6,703 bases of DNA from an uncultured Mollicutes bacterium (GTDB lineage Bacteria; Bacillota_I; Bacilli_A; RFN20; CAG-826): the NCBI GenBank assembly GCA_937893635.1, contig CALBGF010000184.1:1-6703 (forward strand). Direction: 5' to 3'. Positions within the stretch are counted from its first letter, which is position 1. The number at the start of each line of letters is the position of its first letter. A program made the position numbers and the translations under genes. Below the pieces are notes generated by a model. It was not told where the DNA came from. It did no database searches and was given only the letters and a program-made list of their open reading frames with translations. Of the stretch, positions 1 to 5,881 are shown piece by piece.

Positions 1-40
1 TTTTGGTTAAAAAAGTATGAACACAAGCCGATAAATTGTT

Positions 41-59
41 GAAAAATATTCTATTTTTC
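41..59. other. Small AT-rich hairpin in the leader
   Basis: GAAAAATA at 41-48 and TATTTTTC at 52-59 are exact inverted complements around a 3-base loop. The 8-bp stem has a single G-C pair and no U-run follows it, so it would be a weak terminator. It may belong to the end of an upstream gene lying outside the window, or be chance in AT-rich DNA. Confidence 0.25.
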
Positions 60-67
60 GCTATTTG

Positions 68-96
68 TTGACACTAGTTTTTCAAAGTGTTAATCT
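68..96 (+). promoter_or_regulatory. Probable sigma-A promoter of the operon
   Basis: A perfect -35 hexamer TTGACA lies at 68-73. After exactly 17 bases comes TAATCT at 91-96, a poor -10 by itself (3 of 6 matches) but preceded by TG at 88-89, the position of an extended -10. The start of transcription would fall near 102-106, giving a leader of about 50 bases before the first gene. An alternative -10, TATTAT at 116-121, matches better but has no recognisable -35 at 16-18 bases. This is the only plausible promoter seen before the eight-gene operon. Confidence 0.55.
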
Positions 97-109
97 AGTG
101 TTAGTGTTT
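71..109. promoter_or_regulatory. Inverted and tandem TAGTGT repeats, candidate operator
   Basis: ACACTAG at 71-77 and CTAGTGT at 95-101 form a perfect 7-bp inverted repeat with 17 bases between the arms. The left arm overlaps the -35 and the right arm overlaps the end of the -10, so a bound dimer would block RNA polymerase. TAGTGT is repeated directly at 96-101 and 102-107, and AGTGTTA also occurs at 86-92 and 97-103, 11 bp apart. The widely split palindrome is similar in layout to NikR sites but not in sequence. That a metal-responsive repressor binds here is inference only. Confidence 0.4.
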
Positions 110-155
110 AGGTAATATTATACCGAAATTGGATTGTTGTTGGAGTATTTAACGT

Positions 156-371
156 ATGGAAGAAAAAGGAAAAAATAAGAAAGAACTAATCGTATTGATA
201 AAATATTTAGTTCAACATAATAAGTCTCATAGTAAGGAACTATTAGATTTAGCAAGTGATTTAAAAAGCATTAATTTAGAATCTTATAACAAGGTAATTG
301 AATCAATTAAAAGTTATGAAGATGGAAACCAAAAATTATTAGATGCTTTAAATCTTTTAGAAAAGGAATAA
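156..371 (+). CDS. Small helical protein with HNxxH motif, possible metal-related accessory protein
   Basis: This 71-aa soluble protein has no signal peptide or membrane segment. It is lysine- and glutamate-rich and predicted by eye to be almost wholly alpha-helical: one helix at about 8-33, then a second at about 40-70 with a GNQKLLDAL-type end. The core motif is His21-Asn22 followed by His25 and Glu28. It resembles small proteins (the DUF8180 type, from memory) that lie near nickel/cobalt transport or CO dehydrogenase maturation genes, but no biochemical role is known to me. GGAG at 142-145 lies 10 bases before the ATG. The gene is first in the operon and its stop lies just before the CooT-like start, so co-expression with nickel-handling genes is very likely. 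A role in binding or relaying a metal through the histidines is inference. Confidence 0.75.
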   Translation: MEEKGKNKKELIVLIKYLVQHNKSHSKELLDLASDLKSINLESYNKVIESIKSYEDGNQKLLDALNLLEKE

Positions 372-376
372 TGGTT

Positions 377-580
377 ATGTGCTTATCAACAATATATAAA
401 GATGAAATAAATAAAGAAAATATAATCATGAAAAACGTTATGAATATTGAAGTCATTAAAGATGAAGTTGTTTTAACTGATTTAATGGAAAAAAAGTTAC
501 GTTTTAAAGGGACATTAACTAAAGCAAATTTAGTGGATGGATATGTCATTGTACATATGGATGGTAACGCTCATGAGTAA
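377..580 (+). CDS. cooT: CooT-family nickel-binding protein
   Basis: A 67-aa protein beginning Met-Cys-Leu-Ser-Thr. The CooT family are small cytoplasmic dimeric nickel-binding proteins, first known from the CO dehydrogenase maturation operon of Rhodospirillum rubrum, and the conserved cysteine at position 2 is the key nickel ligand. The rest is a short beta-rich domain, as expected for the family, and the length matches it (about 65 residues). I chose the ATG at 377 over the one at 371: GGA at 365-367 is 9 bases from 377 but only 3 from 371, and the later start restores Cys2. The stop overlaps the next gene's start by 8 bases (573-580), implying translational coupling to the CooC-like ATPase, its expected partner. 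Family assignment is firm; orthology to CO dehydrogenase CooT is not claimed. Confidence 0.82.
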   Translation: MCLSTIYKDEINKENIIMKNVMNIEVIKDEVVLTDLMEKKLRFKGTLTKANLVDGYVIVHMDGNAHE

Positions 581-1337
581 GAAACCAGTTATTATTGCTT
601 TTTGTGGTAAAGGCGGGGTAGGAAAAACTTCAATATCAGCTTTATCTATTCGTTTACTTCATGAAAGATATCCAGATAAAAAAATATTAGCAATCGATGC
701 CGATCCTGCAATTGGCTTATCAACGGCATTAGGAGTTAATTCTTCTTCAACTGTTGATGATATAAGAAAATTATTTATTCAACATGCAAGTGATGGCGAT
801 TCTAAAGCCGCACTGCAAATATTAAGTGAAGCAAAATTCCAACTATTTGATGCTTTAGTGGAAATAGATAATATTTCTTTCCTTGCTATTGGAAGACCAG
901 AAGCAAGTGGATGTTATTGCAAAGTTAATGCTTATTTAAAAGAAGTCATTGGATTAATTGCTTCAAACTTTGATTATGTGGTTATTGATGGCGAAGCAGG
1001 TATTGAACAAGTTAACCGACGAGTCATGGAAAAAGTAACGCACCTAATCTTAGTGTCAGATGCTTCAAAAAAAGGTATTGAAGTTGATAAAACAATTAAA
1101 AAAGTTGCTAACGAACTTGTGATGTATGAAAAAGATGGTTTAATTCTTAACCGTGTTAATGAACAAGTAGATGTTACAAAATTAGATTTATCGGGATTAA
1201 ACTTATTAAGTGTTATCCCTGATGATAAAAACATGATGATGAGTGATGTAGAAGGTAAATCAATATTTGATTTAGATGAAAACACAAGTATTGTAAAGAA
1301 TACAAAAGTGGCACTAGAAAAATTAGGTATTTTATAG
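573..1337 (+). CDS. cooC: CooC-family nickel-insertion ATPase
   Basis: A 254-aa MinD/NifH-like (SIMIBI class) P-loop ATPase. It has the deviant Walker A KGGVGKT at 13-19 with the signature Lys13, a DADP switch I at 42-45, and a Walker B-like VVIDGEAG at 136-143. Its defining feature is Cys114-x-Cys116 within ASGCYCKVN; CooC of CO dehydrogenase has the same CxC, which binds nickel at the dimer interface and couples ATP hydrolysis to metal delivery. The start at 573 (MSKKPVI) is preferred to the in-frame ATG at 537, because the longer form adds 12 residues that overlap the CooT-like gene and carry no family similarity. The ribosome site is weak, which fits coupling to the upstream gene. The gene ends in tandem stops, TAG TAA. 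The client is not a CO dehydrogenase in this window; a NifH-like reductase is excluded by the CooC-type CxC motif. Confidence 0.88.
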   Translation: MSKKPVIIAFCGKGGVGKTSISALSIRLLHERYPDKKILAIDADPAIGLSTALGVNSSSTVDDIRKLFIQHASDGDSKAALQILSEAKFQLFDALVEIDNISFLAIGRPEASGCYCKVNAYLKEVIGLIASNFDYVVIDGEAGIEQVNRRVMEKVTHLILVSDASKKGIEVDKTIKKVANELVMYEKDGLILNRVNEQVDVTKLDLSGLNLLSVIPDDKNMMMSDVEGKSIFDLDENTSIVKNTKVALEKLGIL

Positions 1338-1342
1338 TAACT

Positions 1343-1348
1343 AGGAGG
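1343..1348 (+). promoter_or_regulatory. Strong ribosome binding site before the first dehydratase-like gene
   Basis: A perfect AGGAGG lies 4 bases before the ATG at 1353. It is much stronger than the sites before the CooT-like and CooC-like genes, suggesting the structural proteins are made in excess over the maturation factors. Confidence 0.7.
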
Positions 1349-1352
1349 ATTT

Positions 1353-2546
1353 ATGAAAGACTTAAAACATTTATATTATTTTGAAAAATTATTAGATGAC
1401 GCTAATAACGAATTAGTTAGACAAGCAAAAGAAGAAGGCAAAAAGTGTGTTGGTAGCGTTTGTTACCAAGTTCCAGAAGTTTTACTTAATTTAGATGGTA
1501 TTTTCTCTTCTAGATTACGTGCACCAAGAACTGGCTCTTTAGAAATGGGTACTTATTACATGACATCTTTCTTATGTGAATATACTCGTGCCTTATTAGA
1601 AAGAGCAATTGAAGGTGGTTATCAATTCTTAGATTGTTTACTTGCACCAGATGGTTGTACAATGATTAACCGTTGTGTAGAAAATATGGAATTATTAAAA
1701 ACTATGCCGAAAGAAGACTTTTTCTTTGAGTACTTAGAAGTACCAATGAAAGCTGATGAAAATGGTCTTTCTTTATATGTCTCTGAATGCCGTAAGAAAA
1801 TACTTAATTCTTTACATGAACATTTTGGTACTGATGTAAGTGATGAAGCACTAAGAAAAGCTGTTAAAGAATATAACAAACTTTGCCGCTTAATTACTGA
1901 AATTGGTGAATTTAGAAAAGAAGATAACCCACGTATCACAGGTTATGAATTTCATATTATTACTATGGCCACTTATGTTTGCCCACATTATTTATTAATT
2001 GATAAATTAGAAGAGACATTAGAAGAACTTAAAACTCGTGTTCCAGATGAAAAGAAAAAATATCGTGCAAGAGTAGTAGTGGTTGGTTCAGAAGTTGATG
2101 ATGTCGATATGATTAAGCTTATTGAAGAATCAGGTGCTCTTGTAGTTGCGGATCGTTTCTGCTTTGGTTCACTTCCTGGACGTCAAGAAATTGTGCTTAA
2201 TGACAAAGATGATGTCTTAACACAAATTTGTTCACAATACATGTATGCTTGTATGTGTCCTCGTCATATGAACATGGATAAATTCAAAAGAAGAAAAGAA
2301 TATGTTAATGAATTAGCTAAAACTTATAAAGCGGATGGTATAATTTACGAACAAATGAAATTCTGTGATCCATGGGCTTATGAAAGAATGACTGGTACCC
2401 ATGCTTTAAGAGATGAATATAATTATCCTGTTTTATCTATTGACCGTCCTTACGCTGTCGGTAATTCTGGTCAAATTAGAACAAGAGTTCAAGCGTTTGT
2501 AGAAAGTATTGAAATTAAAAAGATTCAAAAGGAAGGAAATAAATAA
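1353..2546 (+). CDS. 2-hydroxyacyl-CoA dehydratase/double-cubane family protein, small subunit
   Basis: A 397-aa cytoplasmic iron-sulfur protein of the HgdB/FldC/BcrBC superfamily, which also includes the double-cubane-cluster reductases (DCCP). Members receive electrons from an ATP-driven activator and use a [4Fe-4S] or double-cubane cluster for reductive chemistry. The three family cysteine regions are present: Cys75 in LCEYTR, Cys102/Cys108 in APDGCTMINRC, and Cys338 in KFCDPW. The C-terminal segment (VLSIDRP, then IRTRVQAFVE) is typical of the superfamily. Extra cysteines at 32, 37, 95, 293, 300 and 302 (the last two a CxC) are more than a single cluster needs. The next gene starts inside its stop codon (TAATG), so the two are expected to be made as a pair. 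The substrate cannot be told from sequence; an acyl-CoA dehydratase role is possible but the neighbours argue against it. Confidence 0.85.
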   Translation: MKDLKHLYYFEKLLDDANNELVRQAKEEGKKCVGSVCYQVPEVLLNLDGIFSSRLRAPRTGSLEMGTYYMTSFLCEYTRALLERAIEGGYQFLDCLLAPDGCTMINRCVENMELLKTMPKEDFFFEYLEVPMKADENGLSLYVSECRKKILNSLHEHFGTDVSDEALRKAVKEYNKLCRLITEIGEFRKEDNPRITGYEFHIITMATYVCPHYLLIDKLEETLEELKTRVPDEKKKYRARVVVVGSEVDDVDMIKLIEESGALVVADRFCFGSLPGRQEIVLNDKDDVLTQICSQYMYACMCPRHMNMDKFKRRKEYVNELAKTYKADGIIYEQMKFCDPWAYERMTGTHALRDEYNYPVLSIDRPYAVGNSGQIRTRVQAFVESIEIKKIQKEGNK

Positions 2547-4093
2547 TGGGAAAGAAAGTTGGTAGCGAACCATTAGGAAAGTTCTATAATGGTAAAAGAG
2601 TAAGATCAAGAAGAGAATGGCGTGGTTTGTTTGACACTTTATATGATTTCAAGTGTTGGTTAAAAATCATGCTTATGCTAGGTAAATTTATTGTTAAACC
2701 TGCAAACTTAAAAGGATTTTTCCGTTATCGTTGGATGCTTAACTATTTAGCAGTTCCAATGATGATTGATAAACATACAGTTGGTTTAAGAGGTGAGCAT
2801 TTACGTATTGCTCATACTGAGTATGACTTAGTAGCAAAAGACGTTGCCGCTCTTCTTAATACCGCATTCCACGCTGATAGAAACTGTGGAAATAATAAAA
2901 AATTATCTAAGAAGATTGTTGTCCTTGATGAAAATGAAATGTTCTGTATTATGTGTGGATTCCCAAATTTAAAGGCAGTTAGCTGGGAAACCGCCGCAGT
3001 ATATGTTTCAGTGTTACTTAATGGCGGAGCAGTTACACATTATCTTGATGTCGTACAAGAAATGGGTATGCCAGGTGATGTATGTCCAATGCCTGCTGCT
3101 GAAGCTGGTGTTGCTATTGATGATGATATGCCAATATTTGGTGCATGTGCCGTTCAATGTAATACAACTTGTGATGGTTCATTAATGGGTAATGGTATTA
3201 TGGCTAAAAAATACGAAGAGTATGGTATTCCTACTTTCCAAATTGCCGCGCCACTTCGTCATACTGAAGAAGGCGTTCAAGAATATGCTGCCCAAGAAAT
3301 TCGTAACGCTATTAAGTTTATTGAAAAACATACTGGTGAAAAATGGGACTGGAATCATTATTTCAAATGTGCAAAAAGATTTAATGAAGAAACAAGAAAT
3401 AGAGTGGGTTGGATGGAAATGTCAAGAACTATGTATCCACAAGTCATTGGCGCTAACTTAGCTTTATATTCTGAAACAACTTATATGGCTGTTGCGGGCC
3501 GTGTTGATGCTTTCGTTAAAGCAGATCAAAAGATTACAAAACTTGCCCAAAAGGCATTTGCGCGTAAAGCTAAAATAGTTAAAGAATATCGTCATAGAGC
3601 CATTATTTGGGGCGTTCAATCGCAATTCTATACTGATTTCTTACCTTGGCTTCAAAACTGTTGGGGAATTCTTCCTTTAGTGGATATGCTATCATTAGTA
3701 TATTTCAATCAAATTTCGGAAGATGATCCAAAACAAGCAATTTATGATATTGCTAAATTATATCAAGAAATGATTATGAGAAATAGAACTCATGGTGGTT
3801 ATGAAGTATTACTTGATGATTTATGGAGATTCTGTGATTACTATAAAGCCGATATGGTTATTTTATGGGAACACATTTCTTGTAAAGCTTTAGATGGTAT
3901 GCATGGATTGTTTGAGCAACGCGCTCGTGAACATGGTATTAGATTAATTTGGGTTAACCATGACCTAATGGATCCACGTGTTATATCACGTCAAAGTATT
4001 CGTGATGATGTTAACCGTTATATGCGTTCGATAATGCGCGAAGAACCAATTGATCCAAGCTTAGAAATATTAGATGATGCAAAATCATGGTAG
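2546..4093 (+). CDS. 2-hydroxyacyl-CoA dehydratase/double-cubane family protein, large subunit
   Basis: A 515-aa partner of the preceding protein, longer than the roughly 380-430 residues usual in the superfamily. About 60 N-terminal residues are basic and hydrophobic (RSRREWRG, then an aromatic/Leu-rich stretch to about residue 75) and may pack on the partner or the membrane. The cluster regions are recognisable but divergent: Cys180 in DVCPMPAAEAG, Cys201/205/209 in ACAVQCNTTCDGS, and Cys446 in HISCKALDG. A further CIMC at 134-137 and Cys114 are unusual. The C-terminus (IRLIWVNHDL, then SRQSIRDDVNRYM) parallels the IDRP...RTRVQAF segment of the small subunit, so the two are distant paralogues. 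GGAAGGAAA at 2531-2539 is its ribosome site and its ATG overlaps the previous stop by one base. A heterodimer served by the downstream activator is the best reading; its reaction is unknown. Confidence 0.8.
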   Translation: MGKKVGSEPLGKFYNGKRVRSRREWRGLFDTLYDFKCWLKIMLMLGKFIVKPANLKGFFRYRWMLNYLAVPMMIDKHTVGLRGEHLRIAHTEYDLVAKDVAALLNTAFHADRNCGNNKKLSKKIVVLDENEMFCIMCGFPNLKAVSWETAAVYVSVLLNGGAVTHYLDVVQEMGMPGDVCPMPAAEAGVAIDDDMPIFGACAVQCNTTCDGSLMGNGIMAKKYEEYGIPTFQIAAPLRHTEEGVQEYAAQEIRNAIKFIEKHTGEKWDWNHYFKCAKRFNEETRNRVGWMEMSRTMYPQVIGANLALYSETTYMAVAGRVDAFVKADQKITKLAQKAFARKAKIVKEYRHRAIIWGVQSQFYTDFLPWLQNCWGILPLVDMLSLVYFNQISEDDPKQAIYDIAKLYQEMIMRNRTHGGYEVLLDDLWRFCDYYKADMVILWEHISCKALDGMHGLFEQRAREHGIRLIWVNHDLMDPRVISRQSIRDDVNRYMRSIMREEPIDPSLEILDDAKSW

Positions 4094-4097
4094 GAGG
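4092..4097 (+). promoter_or_regulatory. Ribosome binding site overlapping the large-subunit stop codon
   Basis: A perfect AGGAGG begins inside the TAG stop of the large subunit and lies 8 bases before the activator's ATG at 4106. This fixes the activator start and supports tight coupling between the two genes. Confidence 0.7.
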
Positions 4098-4105
4098 AAA
4101 TTATA

Positions 4106-4906
4106 ATGAAATTTTTTGGTGGTTGTGATTCAGGTAGTACTTACACAAAGTGTGTAATTATTGATGAAAATGGTAAAATGGTAGCAAATGTTACCTTAAG
4201 AAGTAGAATTAATTCCGTATTAAGTGCAGAAGATGCTTTAAATCAAGCAGTAGCCCAAGTTCCAGAACTTAAGTCTCCAAAAGACTTAACTTACTTAGTT
4301 GGTACAGGCTATGGAAGAAATAAAGTCCCATTTGCCGATGAAAATATTTCTGAAATTTCTTGTCACGCAATGGGCGTACATGTTGCTAATCCAGATGTTA
4401 AGGCTATTATTGATATTGGTGGACAAGACGTTAAAGGTATTGCTGTTGATAAAGATGGTACTGTTCTTAACTTTGCAATGAATGATAAATGTGCAGCGGG
4501 TACAGGAAGATTCTTTGAAGCAATGGCAAGAGCGTTTGAAATGGATTTAGATCAATTCTCAAAATTATCTTTAAAAGCTAAAAATATTATTCCTATTACC
4601 GCTCAATGCACAGTATTTGCGGAAAGTGAAGTTATCTCTCTTGTTGGTGAAGGAAAACCAATGGATGAAATTGCTGCTGGTATTGAATTCTCTGTTGCTA
4701 AACGTTGTTTCGTAATGGCGAAAAAAGCTGGTGCAGTTGATAACATTACTTTAACAGGTGGATGTGCTAAAAATGATGGCTTAAAAGAAGCAATCGAAAA
4801 AGTATTACACTTAAAAGTCGTTTCTTTACCAATTGATCCTCAACTTATGGGTGCTTTGGGTGCCGCTGAGTTTGCTAGACAAAAAGGTTTAGCAAAAGGA
4901 GAATAG
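4106..4906 (+). CDS. BadF/BadG/BcrA/BcrD-type ATPase, dehydratase activator (HgdC-like)
   Basis: A 266-aa ASKHA-fold ATPase, the usual length for archerase-type activators such as HgdC. The homodimer carries one [4Fe-4S] cluster between its subunits and uses ATP hydrolysis to inject a low-potential electron into the partner dehydratase or double-cubane protein. Visible signatures are the phosphate-1 loop GCDSGSTYTK (6-15), GTGYGR (66-71), the phosphate-2 loop DIGGQDVK (103-110), Cys129 in NDKCAAGTGRF, Cys168 in TAQCTVFAESE, and the adenosine site LTGGCAKN near 216-223. Cys129 and Cys168 correspond to the two cluster ligands per monomer. All catalytic motifs are intact, so an active enzyme is expected. 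It sits directly after its presumed clients, as in other systems of this superfamily. The electron donor (ferredoxin or flavodoxin) is not in the window. Confidence 0.92.
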   Translation: MKFFGGCDSGSTYTKCVIIDENGKMVANVTLRSRINSVLSAEDALNQAVAQVPELKSPKDLTYLVGTGYGRNKVPFADENISEISCHAMGVHVANPDVKAIIDIGGQDVKGIAVDKDGTVLNFAMNDKCAAGTGRFFEAMARAFEMDLDQFSKLSLKAKNIIPITAQCTVFAESEVISLVGEGKPMDEIAAGIEFSVAKRCFVMAKKAGAVDNITLTGGCAKNDGLKEAIEKVLHLKVVSLPIDPQLMGALGAAEFARQKGLAKGE

Positions 4907-4907
4907 T

Positions 4908-5132
4908 ATGATTATCGGAACAGCTTTAATTGTACTATGTTGGACAGTTTTTAAGGCTTTAGGTATGCATCTTGCTTTAAGCATTATTTTAACTGTTGTT
5001 GGTGCATTTTTAATCTTATTTGGCTTATTATTTGTTGTTTATTTCTTTAATTTAGATATGAAATTTATGGCATTTTTAGAATCAAAATTTGTCAAAATTT
5101 ATGATAAAAGAAAGAGAAATCGTAAAATTTAA
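4908..5132 (+). CDS. Small two-helix membrane protein, function unknown
   Basis: A 74-aa protein I do not recognise. Residues about 3-17 form a short hydrophobic segment, then after KALGMH a long hydrophobic stretch runs from about 22 to 48 with a GxxxxLFG pattern. The remainder is a basic cytoplasmic-type tail ending KRKRNRK. The positive-inside rule suggests a hairpin with both ends in the cytoplasm. AAGGAG at 4896-4901 lies 6 bases before the ATG, which follows the activator stop by one base, and the next ATG comes two bases after its own stop, so it is a genuine operon member and not a chance ORF. It could tether the redox proteins to the membrane or take part in metal or substrate passage; both ideas are inference. 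Confidence 0.72.
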   Translation: MIIGTALIVLCWTVFKALGMHLALSIILTVVGAFLILFGLLFVVYFFNLDMKFMAFLESKFVKIYDKRKRNRKI

Positions 5133-5134
5133 TT

Positions 5135-5836
5135 ATGTTTATTTATGATGAAATCATTAAGGAAATAAATAAATTAAATACCAATTATTCTTTTAATGAT
5201 TTAAAAGTAGATGTAAATAAAGAATTTAAAGAAAATCCTAACCAAATCATTTTTAAAAATGATAAATCCTTTGAACTTGGTGGAGGTACTTTACACGGAT
5301 TAAATATTTCTTTATTGACTGATGAAAACATTGAAAAAGATGAAGTAATTCTTATTGGCGAAGATTTATCTAGTTTAAAAAAAGATAAGAATTATGCTCG
5401 TATTACTATTGCAAGTATTGATAATGAGCGTATTGGTAAAAACAATACCTTATATCAAAACATTCGTAAATTTGATTATGTTAAATATCATTTTAATCTT
5501 GATGGAGTAATGGTAAGAGAATCAACTTTTAATCAAAAAGAAAGTATTTTAGTTTCTAAAAATGCTTTAAAAAAAGATAAAATTGATTTTTCTACTTTAG
5601 GAAGTTACTTCATTAAAAATTATAAAGCATTACCATTTATCAAAAATGTTAAAGTGATTTTTATTAATAATGATAGTTACGATTATGCTAGCCTTGCTAA
5701 ATTAATTCAAAAAGAAGAGAACATTACCAAAGCTTTAGATCATTTAATGAATAAAGTTAAAATGGATTGTCATTCTTGTTCATTACAAGTTATATGTAAT
5801 GAAGTTGAAAAGAAAGTAAAAGAAGACTTTAAATAA
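5135..5836 (+). CDS. Acetyl-CoA synthase (CdhC/AcsB)-like protein, truncated, with C-terminal CxxCx5C
   Basis: A 233-aa soluble protein. From about residue 45 it follows the layout of the middle domain of the CODH/ACS beta subunit: ELGGG at 47-51, a VILIGEDL strand near 70-80, a RITIAS strand, a helix around an FDYVKYHFNLDGVM-type segment, a SKNAL turn, a LGSYFIKNYKALPFIKNVKV helix-strand pair, and then a short cysteine motif. In acetyl-CoA synthase the comparable region (FYSCxLCQ...HVC) leads into the A-cluster domain; here only MDCHSCSLQVIC (Cys212, Cys215, Cys221) remains and the protein ends 12 residues later. The rest of the catalytic domain is missing. The assignment is by remote pattern recognition, not strong identity. 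No good ribosome site is seen; translation probably continues from the upstream gene, whose stop is two bases before. It is a candidate nickel client for the CooC/CooT pair. Confidence 0.55.
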   Translation: MFIYDEIIKEINKLNTNYSFNDLKVDVNKEFKENPNQIIFKNDKSFELGGGTLHGLNISLLTDENIEKDEVILIGEDLSSLKKDKNYARITIASIDNERIGKNNTLYQNIRKFDYVKYHFNLDGVMVRESTFNQKESILVSKNALKKDKIDFSTLGSYFIKNYKALPFIKNVKVIFINNDSYDYASLAKLIQKEENITKALDHLMNKVKMDCHSCSLQVICNEVEKKVKEDFK

Positions 5837-5840
5837 AATG

Positions 5841-5875
5841 AAAAACCATCGTTGAAAAAATTGACGATGGTTTTT
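5841..5875. terminator. Bidirectional intrinsic terminator
   Basis: The 12-base arms 5841-5852 and 5864-5875 are perfectly complementary around an 11-base loop. The core CCATCGT/ACGATGG is flanked by five A on one side and five T on the other, so a U-run follows the GC-richer stem on either strand. It begins 4 bases after the operon's last stop and lies 6 bases beyond the stop of the convergent hydrolase, so it should end both transcripts. Confidence 0.9.
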
Positions 5876-5881
5876 GTGTGT

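Noticed and set aside
97..155. Riboswitch or structured leader before the first gene
   Set aside because: The predicted leader is only about 50 bases, has no terminator-like hairpin or recognisable aptamer core, and is too short for a known nickel/cobalt riboswitch.
307..549. 80-residue open frame on the - strand
   Set aside because: It is antisense to the HNxxH and CooT-like genes, has no ribosome site or family signature, and its apparent hydrophobicity arises from the complement of AT-rich codons.
974..1285. 103-residue open frame on the - strand
   Set aside because: It lies wholly opposite the well-supported CooC-like gene, and its Ser/Thr/Pro-rich sequence is typical of an antisense shadow.
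573..1337. NifH/BchL-type nitrogenase iron protein
   Set aside because: The P-loop fold is shared, but the ASGCYC motif is of the CooC type, the NifH cluster cysteines are not in their expected context, and the length and neighbours fit CooC.
1622..1939. 105-residue open frame on the - strand
   Set aside because: It is antisense within the small dehydratase-like subunit, with no independent support.
3003..3461. Two short + strand open frames inside the large subunit
   Set aside because: They are out of frame with a gene having clear family motifs, and their Met/Leu-rich content reflects frame-shifted reading of it.
1353..4906. Classical 2-hydroxyglutaryl- or lactoyl-CoA dehydratase operon for amino-acid fermentation
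   Set aside because: No CoA transferase, 2-hydroxyacid dehydrogenase, acyl-CoA dehydrogenase or electron-transfer flavoprotein gene is present, the large subunit is atypical, and the operon carries nickel-handling genes instead.
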